From assembly GCF_001456955.1 (NCBI RefSeq), contig NZ_KQ758471.1:224576-288575 (forward strand): DNA of 64,000 nt, written 5' to 3'. Both the position numbers and the translations under genes were made by a program. Below are positions 50,101-55,981 of the stretch, one piece after another. Under the pieces are notes generated by a model. That model had not been told where the DNA came from and made no database searches. It saw only the letters and a program-made list of their open reading frames with translations. Source of the DNA: Microbacterium enclense. GTDB lineage: Bacteria; Actinomycetota; Actinomycetes; Actinomycetales; Microbacteriaceae. Numbering within the stretch: the first letter of the stretch is position 1; each line of letters starts with the position of its first letter.

Positions 50101-51755
50101 TCGCGGTCCTTGTAGGTCGAGGTGCAGCCCACGCTCGCCGCCGTCGTCGTGAAGTAGTTGAGCACGTTGAAGCTCGAGATCTTCACGTCGCCGCCCACGG
50201 GCTCGGGAGCCTCGGTGCGGGTGTTCTCGAACGACGCCGGCTGTACGGTGTCGGCGTTGTCGACGGTCAGCTGCTCGGTCGGCTGGAACTTCCAGGCGTT
50301 GTTGCGGTAGTCGAGGATGACGGGCTCGTCGAAGGTGACGGCGGCACCGACGCGCACCGGCTCGGTGAGCGAGACGTACGGCAGCGGGATGCCCTTGTTG
50401 GCGTCGTTGAGGAAGTTGATCGAGGCACCGTCGTCGAGCACGACAGCACGGGCTCGGTTGTCGGCCACGGCGGCGACGTACTCCGGGGTGTCGGGGCGCG
50501 CGACGTCGGTGGGTGTGCGCAACGGGGTCGTGCCGGCGGCGAGGCCGACCTCGGCGTACTGGTTTGTCGAGTACGTGTTGGTGACGGTGAAGTCGCCCTG
50601 CGGCGCGAGCAGCATGCCCTCGAAGCGCTCGCGCTCCTCGTCGGTCTTCGGCCATGCGACCTCGGCCGGCCGCACCTCGGCTGCCTGCTCGGTGAGGATG
50701 CTCACGGAGGGGGCGTCGACGGTGATCTGCGTCTGGCCGCCGAACTCGCCCGCCGTGCCGGTGACCTCGACGTGCTGGCCGATCGCGACCTCGGCGGTCG
50801 CGGCGGATCCGTAGACGAAGACAGCGTCGGAGGCGAGGTGGGTCTGGGGGTCGAGCGGCCCGCCCGTGCCGGGCGTCTGGATGAAGAACCCGTTGTATCC
50901 ACCCGTCGGATACGCGGCGGTGACGACACCGCGGGTGGTGACGGTCTGGCCTGCGAGGGGCGTCGTGGCGCCGGTGCCCTGGATGTCGCGGATGGGCGTG
51001 ACGACACCAGGGGTGACGGTCGGCGTGGGAGCGGGCGTGGCCGTCGGCGTCGCCGTGGCGGTCGGCGCCACCGTGGGCGTGGGCGTGATCGCGCCGCCCG
51101 AGCCCTGGGGCGTCACGGTCGTCGTGTTGGTGAAGTCGACGGAGTTGTCGTTCGTGTCGACGAAGTCGGTGCGCACGAGGGCGTTCGGGGTGCCGTTCGG
51201 GCCGTCGACGGACGCCGCCTTCGTCTCGAAGCTGGCCGCGGAGCCGTAGCCGAGGAAGTCGACGACACGGCTGTCGGCGACGGGACCGCCGGGCAGGGCG
51301 AGCGACTCGGTCACGTTGGCGAGGAACAGCTGGCCGTTCGTGCCCGAGGGGTTCAACCCCGCGCTCGTGATGTCGGCGGCGGGGAGGTCTGCGCCGTTGG
51401 TGTCGTTGCCGGGCAGGCCGATGAGGTAGTAGCCGCCGGGGGCGATCGACCCGGTCAGCGGCTGGGTGTTCGCACCGGTCGGAGCCTGCACGCTGCTGGC
51501 GGAGCGATACTGCAGCGACCACCCGCTGAGGTCCTGCGCGGTGTCGCCGGCGTTGTAGAGCTCGACGAACTTCTTGTTGAAGAAGGCGCCGTTGCTGCCG
51601 CCCTTGAGGTAGGCCTCGTTGATCACCACCCGCGGGCCGTCTGCGGCGAAGGCCGGGATCGGGACGAGGGCGGATCCGAGCAGGGCGGCGCCGAGGGCGG
51701 CGCTCAGCGCGGTGGTGAAACGGCGTGCGGGCACGCGCGAAGCAGCGTTGAGCAT
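47109..51755 (-). CDS. Wall-anchored ExeM/NucH nuclease fused to 5'-nucleotidase
   Basis: 1548 residues from the ATG at 51755 with TGGAG upstream. Signal peptide (1-40, ending PIPAFA), lamin-tail-like LTD domain (about 45-185: VVINEAYLKGG, FVELYNAGD), Thr/Pro linker (220-255), ExeM OB-fold region, endonuclease/exonuclease/phosphatase domain (about 530-840: SFNVLNYF, EEIEN, GDFNAY, SSDHDP), calcineurin-like phosphatase (about 850-1120: GINDFHGRID, GDNIGAS, GNHEFDRG, GHTHQKY), 5'-nucleotidase C domain, Gly/Ser stalk, LPATG sortase motif, membrane helix and basic tail. It would degrade external DNA and release nucleosides and phosphate at the cell wall. Confidence 0.9.
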   Translation of the reverse strand: MLNAASRVPARRFTTALSAALGAALLGSALVPIPAFAADGPRVVINEAYLKGGSNGAFFNKKFVELYNAGDTAQDLSGWSLQYRSASSVQAPTGANTQPLTGSIAPGGYYLIGLPGNDTNGADLPAADITSAGLNPSGTNGQLFLANVTESLALPGGPVADSRVVDFLGYGSAASFETKAASVDGPNGTPNALVRTDFVDTNDNSVDFTNTTTVTPQGSGGAITPTPTVAPTATATPTATPAPTPTVTPGVVTPIRDIQGTGATTPLAGQTVTTRGVVTAAYPTGGYNGFFIQTPGTGGPLDPQTHLASDAVFVYGSAATAEVAIGQHVEVTGTAGEFGGQTQITVDAPSVSILTEQAAEVRPAEVAWPKTDEERERFEGMLLAPQGDFTVTNTYSTNQYAEVGLAAGTTPLRTPTDVARPDTPEYVAAVADNRARAVVLDDGASINFLNDANKGIPLPYVSLTEPVRVGAAVTFDEPVILDYRNNAWKFQPTEQLTVDNADTVQPASFENTRTEAPEPVGGDVKISSFNVLNYFTTTAASVGCTSTYKDREGNPVTADTCPAPGPRGAADDANLKRQQDKIVAAINGLGADVVSLEEIENSAAFGKNRDAALSTLVDALNAALGSPQWAFVPSPAVLPASEDVIRTAFIYKKGVVAPSGDSVILDDPAFRNARQPLAQAFAPLTDPDAKILAIVNHFKSKGDSRPAATGDNANGIQGAFNGDRVRQADALGTFAAARAAAVGTDDVFLLGDFNAYTQEDPILKLREYGFEPLEAGTGKYSYSFSGQSGSLDHVLASPSARELVTGTDIWNINAVEALALEYSRYNYNALNFYEPTPYRSSDHDPVIVGLDLGSDTTDITLLGINDFHGRIDANTVKFAGTIEQLRAAGGEDNTLFLSNGDNIGASLFASAYFDDEPTIEVLNALDLAASATGNHEFDRGADKLVGEVSGWADFPYLAANVYKDGQPLLDEYAIFEVDGVRVGVIGAVTQETSQLVSPGGIEGIEFREPVAEVNRVVAEIRDQVDVIVAEYHEGAAEGDSTGETLEQAVAAGGAFAKIVNETDAAVDAIFTGHTHQKYAWNAPIPGAAGTRPIVQTGSYGENIGEIVLTVDRQNGDVVDYSARNVPRLAAATVPNDPAQTAANSAALDAELIRTYPRVAEVDQIVKLARAEADRVGAQPVGSVTADITTAYRGGSYVDGVYTGGQRDDRSKQSALGGLVADALLDTLDDPARGGAEIALVNPGGLRAELFYGEDGVITLAEANAVLPFVNNLWTTTLTGEQLRSALEQQWGDTAGRDRDLALGVSDNVRVTYDVSRGPGQRITGIWIDGVAVDPAATYRVGSFSFLLQGGDAFAALGQGADTRDSGLIDRDGWIAYLKANPGLTPDFTARAVQVSGVPSEVQPGSDVALTVSNLDLTSLGAPANTSLSAAWGSDATTSFPVANGAATVTVEVPAGAAGEVALQLVAQPSGTDVTVPLQVGVSAGGAGSGSDSGSGNGGSAGQGSSAGQAGSLPATGADTGWMGAGLLAALALLGLGVIARRRAVRQSD

Positions 51756-51961
51756 GAGTCTCCAGGTACCGACGCGCGAACGATCGACGTCGGATGGGGG
51801 GATCGACGGGGGTTCCCCACGACCGTAAACGATCCGCATACCCTTTTCCCAGACTCGAACGTTTCGATCTGGTGAACATCGGTTCCTCGCCCGGTGAAAC
51901 CGGGTCTCACACTGCGCGGATCGTCCGGATACCCTGACGTCCTCGCCGGCGCGCCCCGCCC

Positions 51962-52026
51962 CGCGTGAGGGGTCACGTTCTGTCGCCTCGAGCTGTCCTC
52001 GGCGACGAAAACCGACCCCTCACGCG
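51962..52026. repeat. Palindromic element with 13-bp arms and inner GTCGCC boxes
   Basis: CGCGTGAGGGGTC (51962-51974) pairs with GACCCCTCACGCG (52014-52026). Inside, GTCGCC at 51982 pairs with GGCGAC near 52001. So each arm has two boxes about 17 bases apart, as in the 15109 element, which shares GTGAG and GTCGC. It lies between the start of the wall nuclease gene and the rplL terminator. Confidence 0.8.
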
Positions 52027-52037
52027 TCAGGAAACGA

Positions 52038-52072
52038 CGAAGACCCGGATGCCAGTGGCATCCGGGTCTTCG
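52038..52072. terminator. rplJ-rplL operon terminator (GGATGCC/GGCATCC stem)
   Basis: CGAAGACCCGGATGCC (52038-52053) and GGCATCCGGGTCTTCG (52057-52072) form a perfect 16-bp stem with a 3-base loop (AGT), 33 bp after the rplL stop on the minus strand. It closely resembles the terminator at 47061: both are CGAAGACCC(C)GGATGC stems. Confidence 0.88.
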
Positions 52073-52104
52073 TGTATCGCGTTACCGCGACCGATGAAGC
52101 GTGA

Positions 52105-52491
52105 TTACTTCAGGGTCACCGTGGCGCCGGCAGCCTCGAGGGCCTCCTTCGCCTTGTCGGCGGTCTCCTTGTTCGCGCCCTCGAGCACGGCCTTGGGGGC
52201 ACCGTCGACGACGGCCTTGGCCTCGCCGAGGCCGAGCGAGGTGAGCTCGCGGACGACCTTGATGACCTGGATCTTCTTGTCGCCGGCGGCCTCGAGGACG
52301 ACGTCGAACGAGTCCTTCTCCTCGACCTCTTCGGCGGGGGCGGCGCCACCGGCGGCGGGGCCGGCCACGGCCACGGGGGCGGCAGCGGTGACGTCGAAGG
52401 TCTCCTCGAACGCCTTGACGAACTCGGACAGCTCGATGAGCGTGAGCTCCTTGAACGCGTCGAGCAGCTCTTCGGTGCTGAGCTTAGCCAT
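52105..52491 (-). CDS. rplL: Ribosomal protein L7/L12
   Basis: 128 residues. The N-terminal dimerisation helices ([37 protein letters not shown]) are joined by an Ala/Pro/Gly hinge ([14 protein letters not shown]) to the globular C-terminal domain ([40 protein letters not shown]). It forms the ribosomal stalk that recruits translation GTPases. It is cotranscribed with rplJ and ended by the strong hairpin at 52038. Confidence 0.97.
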   Translation of the reverse strand: MAKLSTEELLDAFKELTLIELSEFVKAFEETFDVTAAAPVAVAGPAAGGAAPAEEVEEKDSFDVVLEAAGDKKIQVIKVVRELTSLGLGEAKAVVDGAPKAVLEGANKETADKAKEALEAAGATVTLK

Positions 52492-52529
52492 GTTGTATCT
52501 CCTTGATCGGGTTAATCAGCCGGGCCGGG

Positions 52530-53045
52530 TCAGGCCGCGGTGTCCTGCTTCTCGCGCAGCGCGTCGACCGTACGAACGGCCTTCGACGGAAGCGCCTGGA
52601 AGACGTATGCCGCCTTGGTCATCGTCGCCTTCATCGCACCGGCGAGCTTCGCCAGCAGGACTTCACGGCTTTCGAGATCGGCGAGCTTGTTGACCTCAGC
52701 AGCGGTCAGCGGGGCGCCATCGAAGTAGCCGCCCTTCACCACGAGCTGAGGGTTAGCCTTGGCGAAGGCACGCAGGCTCTTCGCGACGGCGACGGGGTCG
52801 CCGTGCACGAACGCGATGGCGGACGGGCCCTTGAGCTCGTCATCCAGTCCCGTGACCCCCGCGTTGGACGCGGCGATCTTGGTCAGCGTGTTCTTCACCA
52901 CGGCGTAATCCGCGTCCTGACGGATGTCGTTGCGCAGCTGCTTGAGCTGGGCAACCGTCAGACCGCGGTACTCGGTCAGCAGAACGGCGGTCGAGTTCTC
53001 GAAGTTCTTCGTGAGCTCGGCGACCGATGCATCCTTCTGCGCCAT
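52530..53045 (-). CDS. rplJ: Ribosomal protein L10
   Basis: 171 residues from [20 protein letters not shown] at 53045, where GGAG lies upstream; the longer in-frame reading has no site. Conserved features are [36 protein letters not shown] and [20 protein letters not shown]. It anchors L7/L12 dimers on 23S rRNA. It also represses its own mRNA through the L10 leader seen just upstream. Gene order rplJ-rplL without rplKA is normal for actinobacteria. Confidence 0.96.
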   Translation of the reverse strand: MAQKDASVAELTKNFENSTAVLLTEYRGLTVAQLKQLRNDIRQDADYAVVKNTLTKIAASNAGVTGLDDELKGPSAIAFVHGDPVAVAKSLRAFAKANPQLVVKGGYFDGAPLTAAEVNKLADLESREVLLAKLAGAMKATMTKAAYVFQALPSKAVRTVDALREKQDTAA

Positions 53046-53195
53046 GGCCACTCCTTGTGTGTACGAGGCGCTCCGCGATGGCGGGGCGCCGGCCGAAGAC
53101 ACCGGGGTCTGGGCAAAAAGAAGAGCTCCGGCGCAGGCGCACGGAGCTCGAGAGGAGTTTCGTTACCTGCGTAGGTCCCCTGCTTTTCAGCAGAC
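53046..53195 (-). ncRNA. L10 leader: autoregulatory 5' UTR of rplJ-rplL
   Basis: Read on the minus strand from about 53195, the leader contains GCTGAAAAGCAGGGGACC and TACGCAGGTAACGAAA, the conserved kink-turn-like part of L10 leaders. Next comes a hairpin GAGCTCCG (53149-53142) with CGGAGCTC (53130-53123) and then TTCTTTTT (53122-53115), a complete intrinsic terminator. L10 bound to the leader likely favours this terminator or blocks translation. The exact 5' end is not determined. Confidence 0.8.
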
Positions 53196-53372
53196 GCTTC
53201 GATCGACGTGCACGCACGACGATGACCGACGGTCTTTGGCTTGACCCCCACCATACCCGACCCATGCCCCCGGCGCCAATCCGCCCCCGCCCGACCCCGG
53301 ACCCGCACGCGCCCCGCACGCCGCCCCCGACCCAACCAGGCCCGCGACCCGCGCCTACCGCCGCCGCATTGG

Positions 53373-53450
53373 CGAGGACGCATACGTTCGCCGATAACGC
53401 ATCCGAATGCCCCCGAATGACTGCGTCCTCATCAAACGCGTGCGTCTTGA
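53373..53450. repeat. 78-bp four-unit palindromic element, box CGAGGACGCAT
   Basis: Direct units CGAGGACGCATACGTTCGC (53373-53391) and CGATAACGCATCCGAATGC (53392-53410) are followed by a 2-base centre (CC). Inverted units read on the other strand as TGAGGACGCAGTCATTCGG (53413-53431) and TCAAGACGCACGCGTTTGA (53432-53450). The plan is exactly 19+19+2+19+19. The box is the same as in the element at 54589 on the far side of the AbiEi-type gene. Confidence 0.82.
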
Positions 53451-53532
53451 CGCGTGTCAACGCGGCGAACGCGTGCGTCTTGACGCGCGTCAGCGCGGCG
53501 AACGCGTGTGTCGAGCGCGCGTCAGCGCGGCG
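53435..53532. repeat. 33-bp tandem repeat, three units, overlapping the AbiEi-type gene end
   Basis: AACGCGTG(C/T)GTC starts at 53435, 53468 and 53501 (period 33), with a last AACGC at 53533. The first two units hold TGCGTCTTGACGCG, the complement of the AAGACGCA box of the adjacent 78-bp element, so the array looks like an expansion of its outermost unit. The last unit runs into the 3' end of the neighbouring gene (stop at 53522). Confidence 0.8.
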
Positions 53533-54508
53533 AACGCACCCCGAAGGCAGCGAGCCGGGCGTCAAGCGCCTCCGGCGAGACGATGTCAGCGAAGCCTCCA
53601 CGACACAGCCGCCACTGTGTGACTCCGCGAATCCAGTCCTCGCGCCGCTTCTCGTCCAGCACCACGTCGTCGACGGACCGCCCCCGGCGCATCGCGCTAT
53701 CTCGATACTTCACTTCCCCATCGAATTCCCAGAACGTCCGTACGTCGCGCAAGCCGATGTCTACGAAGTAGTCGAACCCGTGGGGGCCCTTCACGGGCAC
53801 CTGCAGGTCGAGATCACGGAAACCGAGCCGGTGCAGCTGCAATCGGCTGACGCTCTCGCCGGGAAGCTCCGCCCGACCGTCCGAGAACGCGACGATCCAT
53901 GCGGCGTCACGAACGCCGCGCCTTCCCTTCGCGCGGGCGATCCGGTCGAGCATGGCCTCACGCCAGAGCGCCTGCGCGTCGGGGTCGAACCGCCGATCCG
54001 TGACCGCGGCTCGACGCAGTGCTGCATCAGCGCAGCTCAACGCCGCCTCGCGCGGCTGCGTGCACGCGATGTCGAACACCGTCCTCTCGAGAGAGGTGCA
54101 GAGGAGGCCATCGACGATGACGACATCCGCCGCACCGAGCGCCCCCGTATGCCGCCGCACCGCCCGTCCACTGGGAGGATGCGAAGCCCGTGGAACCGTT
54201 GTATGCACCGGACCATCACTGAACCGATAGAGCGGCAGACCGTGCAACACGGCTGCTGAGAGGTGGGAGATGACTCCACCGGCCTCGCGCGCCCGATTCT
54301 CAGCGGCCAGGATGGCGAAGCGATGGCGATCTGTCGGCCGCGCTGTCTCCCATTCCTCGCGAGCGACATACACACCTGGCTGTATCCGATGCCATTCGCC
54401 GCCAGCGCTGGCCTTGCGCAGATCGGCCTCCGTCACACCCCGCTCGCGCAGCTCGGCTCGCGAGAACAACGACCGTCGAGCGCGGGCAACCGCCGATTCC
54501 GCGAGCAT
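53522..54508 (-). CDS. AbiEi-type antitoxin-domain protein with endonuclease-like C terminus
   Basis: 328 residues. The N-terminal part (about 10-110) is an AbiEi-like winged helix: LFSRAELRERGVTEADLRKA, WHRIQPGVYV, VISHLSAAVLHGLPL. The C-terminal part (about 230-315) resembles the DUF559/Vsr-like PD-(D/E)xK fold: FDYFVDIGLRDVRTFWEFDG followed by EVKYRD and DEKRREDWIRG. Such fusions are widespread in actinobacteria, often as solitary genes without the AbiEii toxin; none is seen here. It is flanked on both sides by palindromic elements with one shared box. The function is unknown. Confidence 0.78.
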   Translation of the reverse strand: MLAESAVARARRSLFSRAELRERGVTEADLRKASAGGEWHRIQPGVYVAREEWETARPTDRHRFAILAAENRAREAGGVISHLSAAVLHGLPLYRFSDGPVHTTVPRASHPPSGRAVRRHTGALGAADVVIVDGLLCTSLERTVFDIACTQPREAALSCADAALRRAAVTDRRFDPDAQALWREAMLDRIARAKGRRGVRDAAWIVAFSDGRAELPGESVSRLQLHRLGFRDLDLQVPVKGPHGFDYFVDIGLRDVRTFWEFDGEVKYRDSAMRRGRSVDDVVLDEKRREDWIRGVTQWRLCRGGFADIVSPEALDARLAAFGVRSPR

Positions 54509-54588
54509 CCACCCACCATGCCGACTCCCGCGGACCGCCGTCGCGGACTGTCCACAGGCGCGCGCTGGGCCGGGGCCTCAGCCACGGT

Positions 54589-54666
54589 CGAAGACGCATC
54601 GGATCGTCGAAGACGCACCGCTTTTCGATTAAACGAATGCGTCCTCGCGGATCACGTACGTCCTCG
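54589..54666. repeat. 78-bp four-unit palindromic element, box CGA(A/G)GACGCAT
   Basis: Direct units CGAAGACGCATCGGATCGT (54589-54607) and CGAAGACGCACCGCTTTTC (54608-54626), a 2-base centre (GA), then inverted units read on the other strand as CGAGGACGCATTCGTTTAA (54629-54647) and CGAGGACGTACGTGATCCG (54648-54666). It shows no gaps and full symmetry. It lies 80 bp upstream of the AbiEi-type gene start and 38 bp past the end of the SIP gene. Confidence 0.9.
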
Positions 54667-54703
54667 GCAGAAAGGTCCACCCCACCCGCCCGGGCACCCG
54701 CCG

Positions 54704-55105
54704 TCAGGAGACGCGCGGCTCGGGCAGCAGCGCCTGCGTCATGCGCACGATGCGCGAGGGCGTGCGGGCGCCGAGCCAGACGGTGCAGACCGGGTCGTCG
54801 CCGCAGGCCCACTCGGCGCACCAGGCGTGGATCGCCTGCGCCAGCCGCTCGCCCCGCGGCCGGAACCCGCCGTCACGTGACCGGTCGAGCCAGCTCACCC
54901 GGCCCTCGTGCGCGTCGATCACGCCGACCTGCGCGGAACCGCACACCTCGACCAGCACCGTCACGTGCGCCGCCGGCGACAGGGCCGCGGCGATGCGCCG
55001 CATCTCCGGGATGTTCTGCGCGTCGCCGCCCAGCAGCACCGCGCCCTCGAGGTCGCACCAGCGACCGCCGTCGGGGCGGCGCAGCGAAGCGGCATCCGGA
55101 GTCAT
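54704..55105 (-). CDS. SIP (siderophore-interacting protein) domain protein
   Basis: 133 residues from the ATG at 55105. It matches only the C-terminal NAD(P)H-binding domain of siderophore-interacting ferric reductases: EGAVLLGGDAQNIPEMRRIA and AALSPAAHVTVLVEVCGSAQ, ending WLGARTPSRIVRMTQALL. There is no FAD-binding barrel, so it is a stand-alone SIP domain as found in many actinobacteria. A role in ferric-siderophore reduction or handling is supported by the iron-box sequence directly upstream of its start. Confidence 0.78.
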   Translation of the reverse strand: MTPDAASLRRPDGGRWCDLEGAVLLGGDAQNIPEMRRIAAALSPAAHVTVLVEVCGSAQVGVIDAHEGRVSWLDRSRDGGFRPRGERLAQAIHAWCAEWACGDDPVCTVWLGARTPSRIVRMTQALLPEPRVS

Positions 55106-55115
55106 GCGCAACAAC

Positions 55116-55134
55116 TTAGGTCACCCTTACTTCG
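55116..55134 (-). promoter_or_regulatory. DtxR/IdeR-type iron box upstream of the SIP gene
   Basis: TTAGGTCACCCTTACTTCG on the plus strand, read against the DtxR/IdeR consensus TTAGGTTAGGCTAACCTAA in either direction, agrees at about 13 of 19 positions, with one ACCTAA half intact. It lies 10 bp upstream of the SIP start codon, where Fe(II)-bound repressor would block transcription. Confidence 0.65.
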
Positions 55135-55208
55135 CGCACAAGACCCTGGATGCCGACGCGCCGGGCTTCCGATCCGATCCACGGCCGGGCGGGGTTAGGG
55201 TCGAACGC

Positions 55209-55883
55209 ATGTCCCCCGAGCTCGTCGCGTCGCGCAGCGCCGACCTCGACGCTCGCATCGTGGCGGATTCGCGCGACCGCGTCGCCTGGATCCGCGCGCG
55301 CTCGCGCGGCATCACCGCGACCGACGTGGCGACGTTGACGAGCCACAACGCGATCTCGCGGGCAGCGGATGCCAAGCTCATGGGCTCGACCTTCTCGGGC
55401 AACGCCTTCACCGCGCACGGCCGTCGCCGCGAGCCCGAGATCGCCGCCTGGGTGGCCGCGACGCACGGCATCCGCCCGTCGTCGGCGCTGTATCACGCGG
55501 TCGTCGAGAAGCGACACCTCGCCACCCCCGACGGGGTCGTCGTCGACGGCGAGGGGCGCATCGTCCTGGCCGAGATCAAGACGACGAACAAGGCGTGGCG
55601 CTCGATTCCCAAGACCTACATGCGGCAGATCTGGTGGCAGCAGCACGTCCTCGGCGCTGAGCGCACCCTGGTCGCCTGGGAGCAGCACGACGGCTTCGTG
55701 CCGATGCACGACGAGCCCCGCTGCCAGTGGGTCGACCGCGACGAGCGCGAGATCGCCAAGCTCGTGGGACTCGCGACCTCGCTCATCGACGAGCTCTACC
55801 GCCGCACCATGGAGGCGCGTCGACCGGCGCCCGCACGACAGCAACCCACGGAGATGTACCGCGCCCTCGCGCTGCTCGATTGA
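55209..55883 (+). CDS. YqaJ-type viral recombinase family nuclease
   Basis: 224 residues from the ATG at 55209. The YqaJ/lambda-exonuclease-like fold is shown by RARSRGITATDVATLTSHNA, FTAHGRRREPEIAAWVAATH, the TPDGVVVDGEGRIVLAEIKT stretch (D then E-x-K active site) and MRQIWWQQHVLGAER. Phage relatives resect double-stranded DNA for single-strand-annealing recombination. Solitary chromosomal copies like this are common in Microbacteriaceae, and no recT/bet partner or other phage gene is near. It is divergent from the SIP gene. Confidence 0.85.
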   Translation: MSPELVASRSADLDARIVADSRDRVAWIRARSRGITATDVATLTSHNAISRAADAKLMGSTFSGNAFTAHGRRREPEIAAWVAATHGIRPSSALYHAVVEKRHLATPDGVVVDGEGRIVLAEIKTTNKAWRSIPKTYMRQIWWQQHVLGAERTLVAWEQHDGFVPMHDEPRCQWVDRDEREIAKLVGLATSLIDELYRRTMEARRPAPARQQPTEMYRALALLD

Positions 55884-55885
55884 TA

Positions 55886-55930
55886 GTTGACGCAAGTCAA
55901 GCATCAGGCGTATCGTTGACGTCAGTCAAC
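55886..55930 (+). promoter_or_regulatory. Promoter with two MarR operators before the drug exporter
   Basis: GTTGACGCAAGTCAAG (55886-55901) and GTTGACGTCAGTCAAC (55915-55930) are two MarR-size palindromes, the second perfect, 29 bp apart. TTGACG (55887-55892) and TATCGT (55911-55916) make a -35/-10 pair with an 18-bp spacer. So site 1 covers the -35 and site 2 begins at the end of the -10. Binding at either site would block RNA polymerase. Confidence 0.82.
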
Positions 55931-55981
55931 TAATCGCGCCATCGTCGTCGCGGCATCCGTCCCCCTTCCGTGGAGTTCCGC

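Noticed and set aside
48531..51875. 1114-codon plus-strand ORF opposite the wall nuclease
   Set aside because: It is a GC-rich shadow ORF: no domain, no start site, and composition is set by the codon third positions of the real minus-strand gene.
53373..54666. Classical AbiE toxin-antitoxin pair
   Set aside because: Only the AbiEi-like winged helix is present, joined to an endonuclease-like part; no AbiEii nucleotidyltransferase gene is adjacent.
55209..55883. YqaJ gene as part of a prophage
   Set aside because: No integrase, recT/bet, capsid or lysis gene is near, and GC matches the surroundings.
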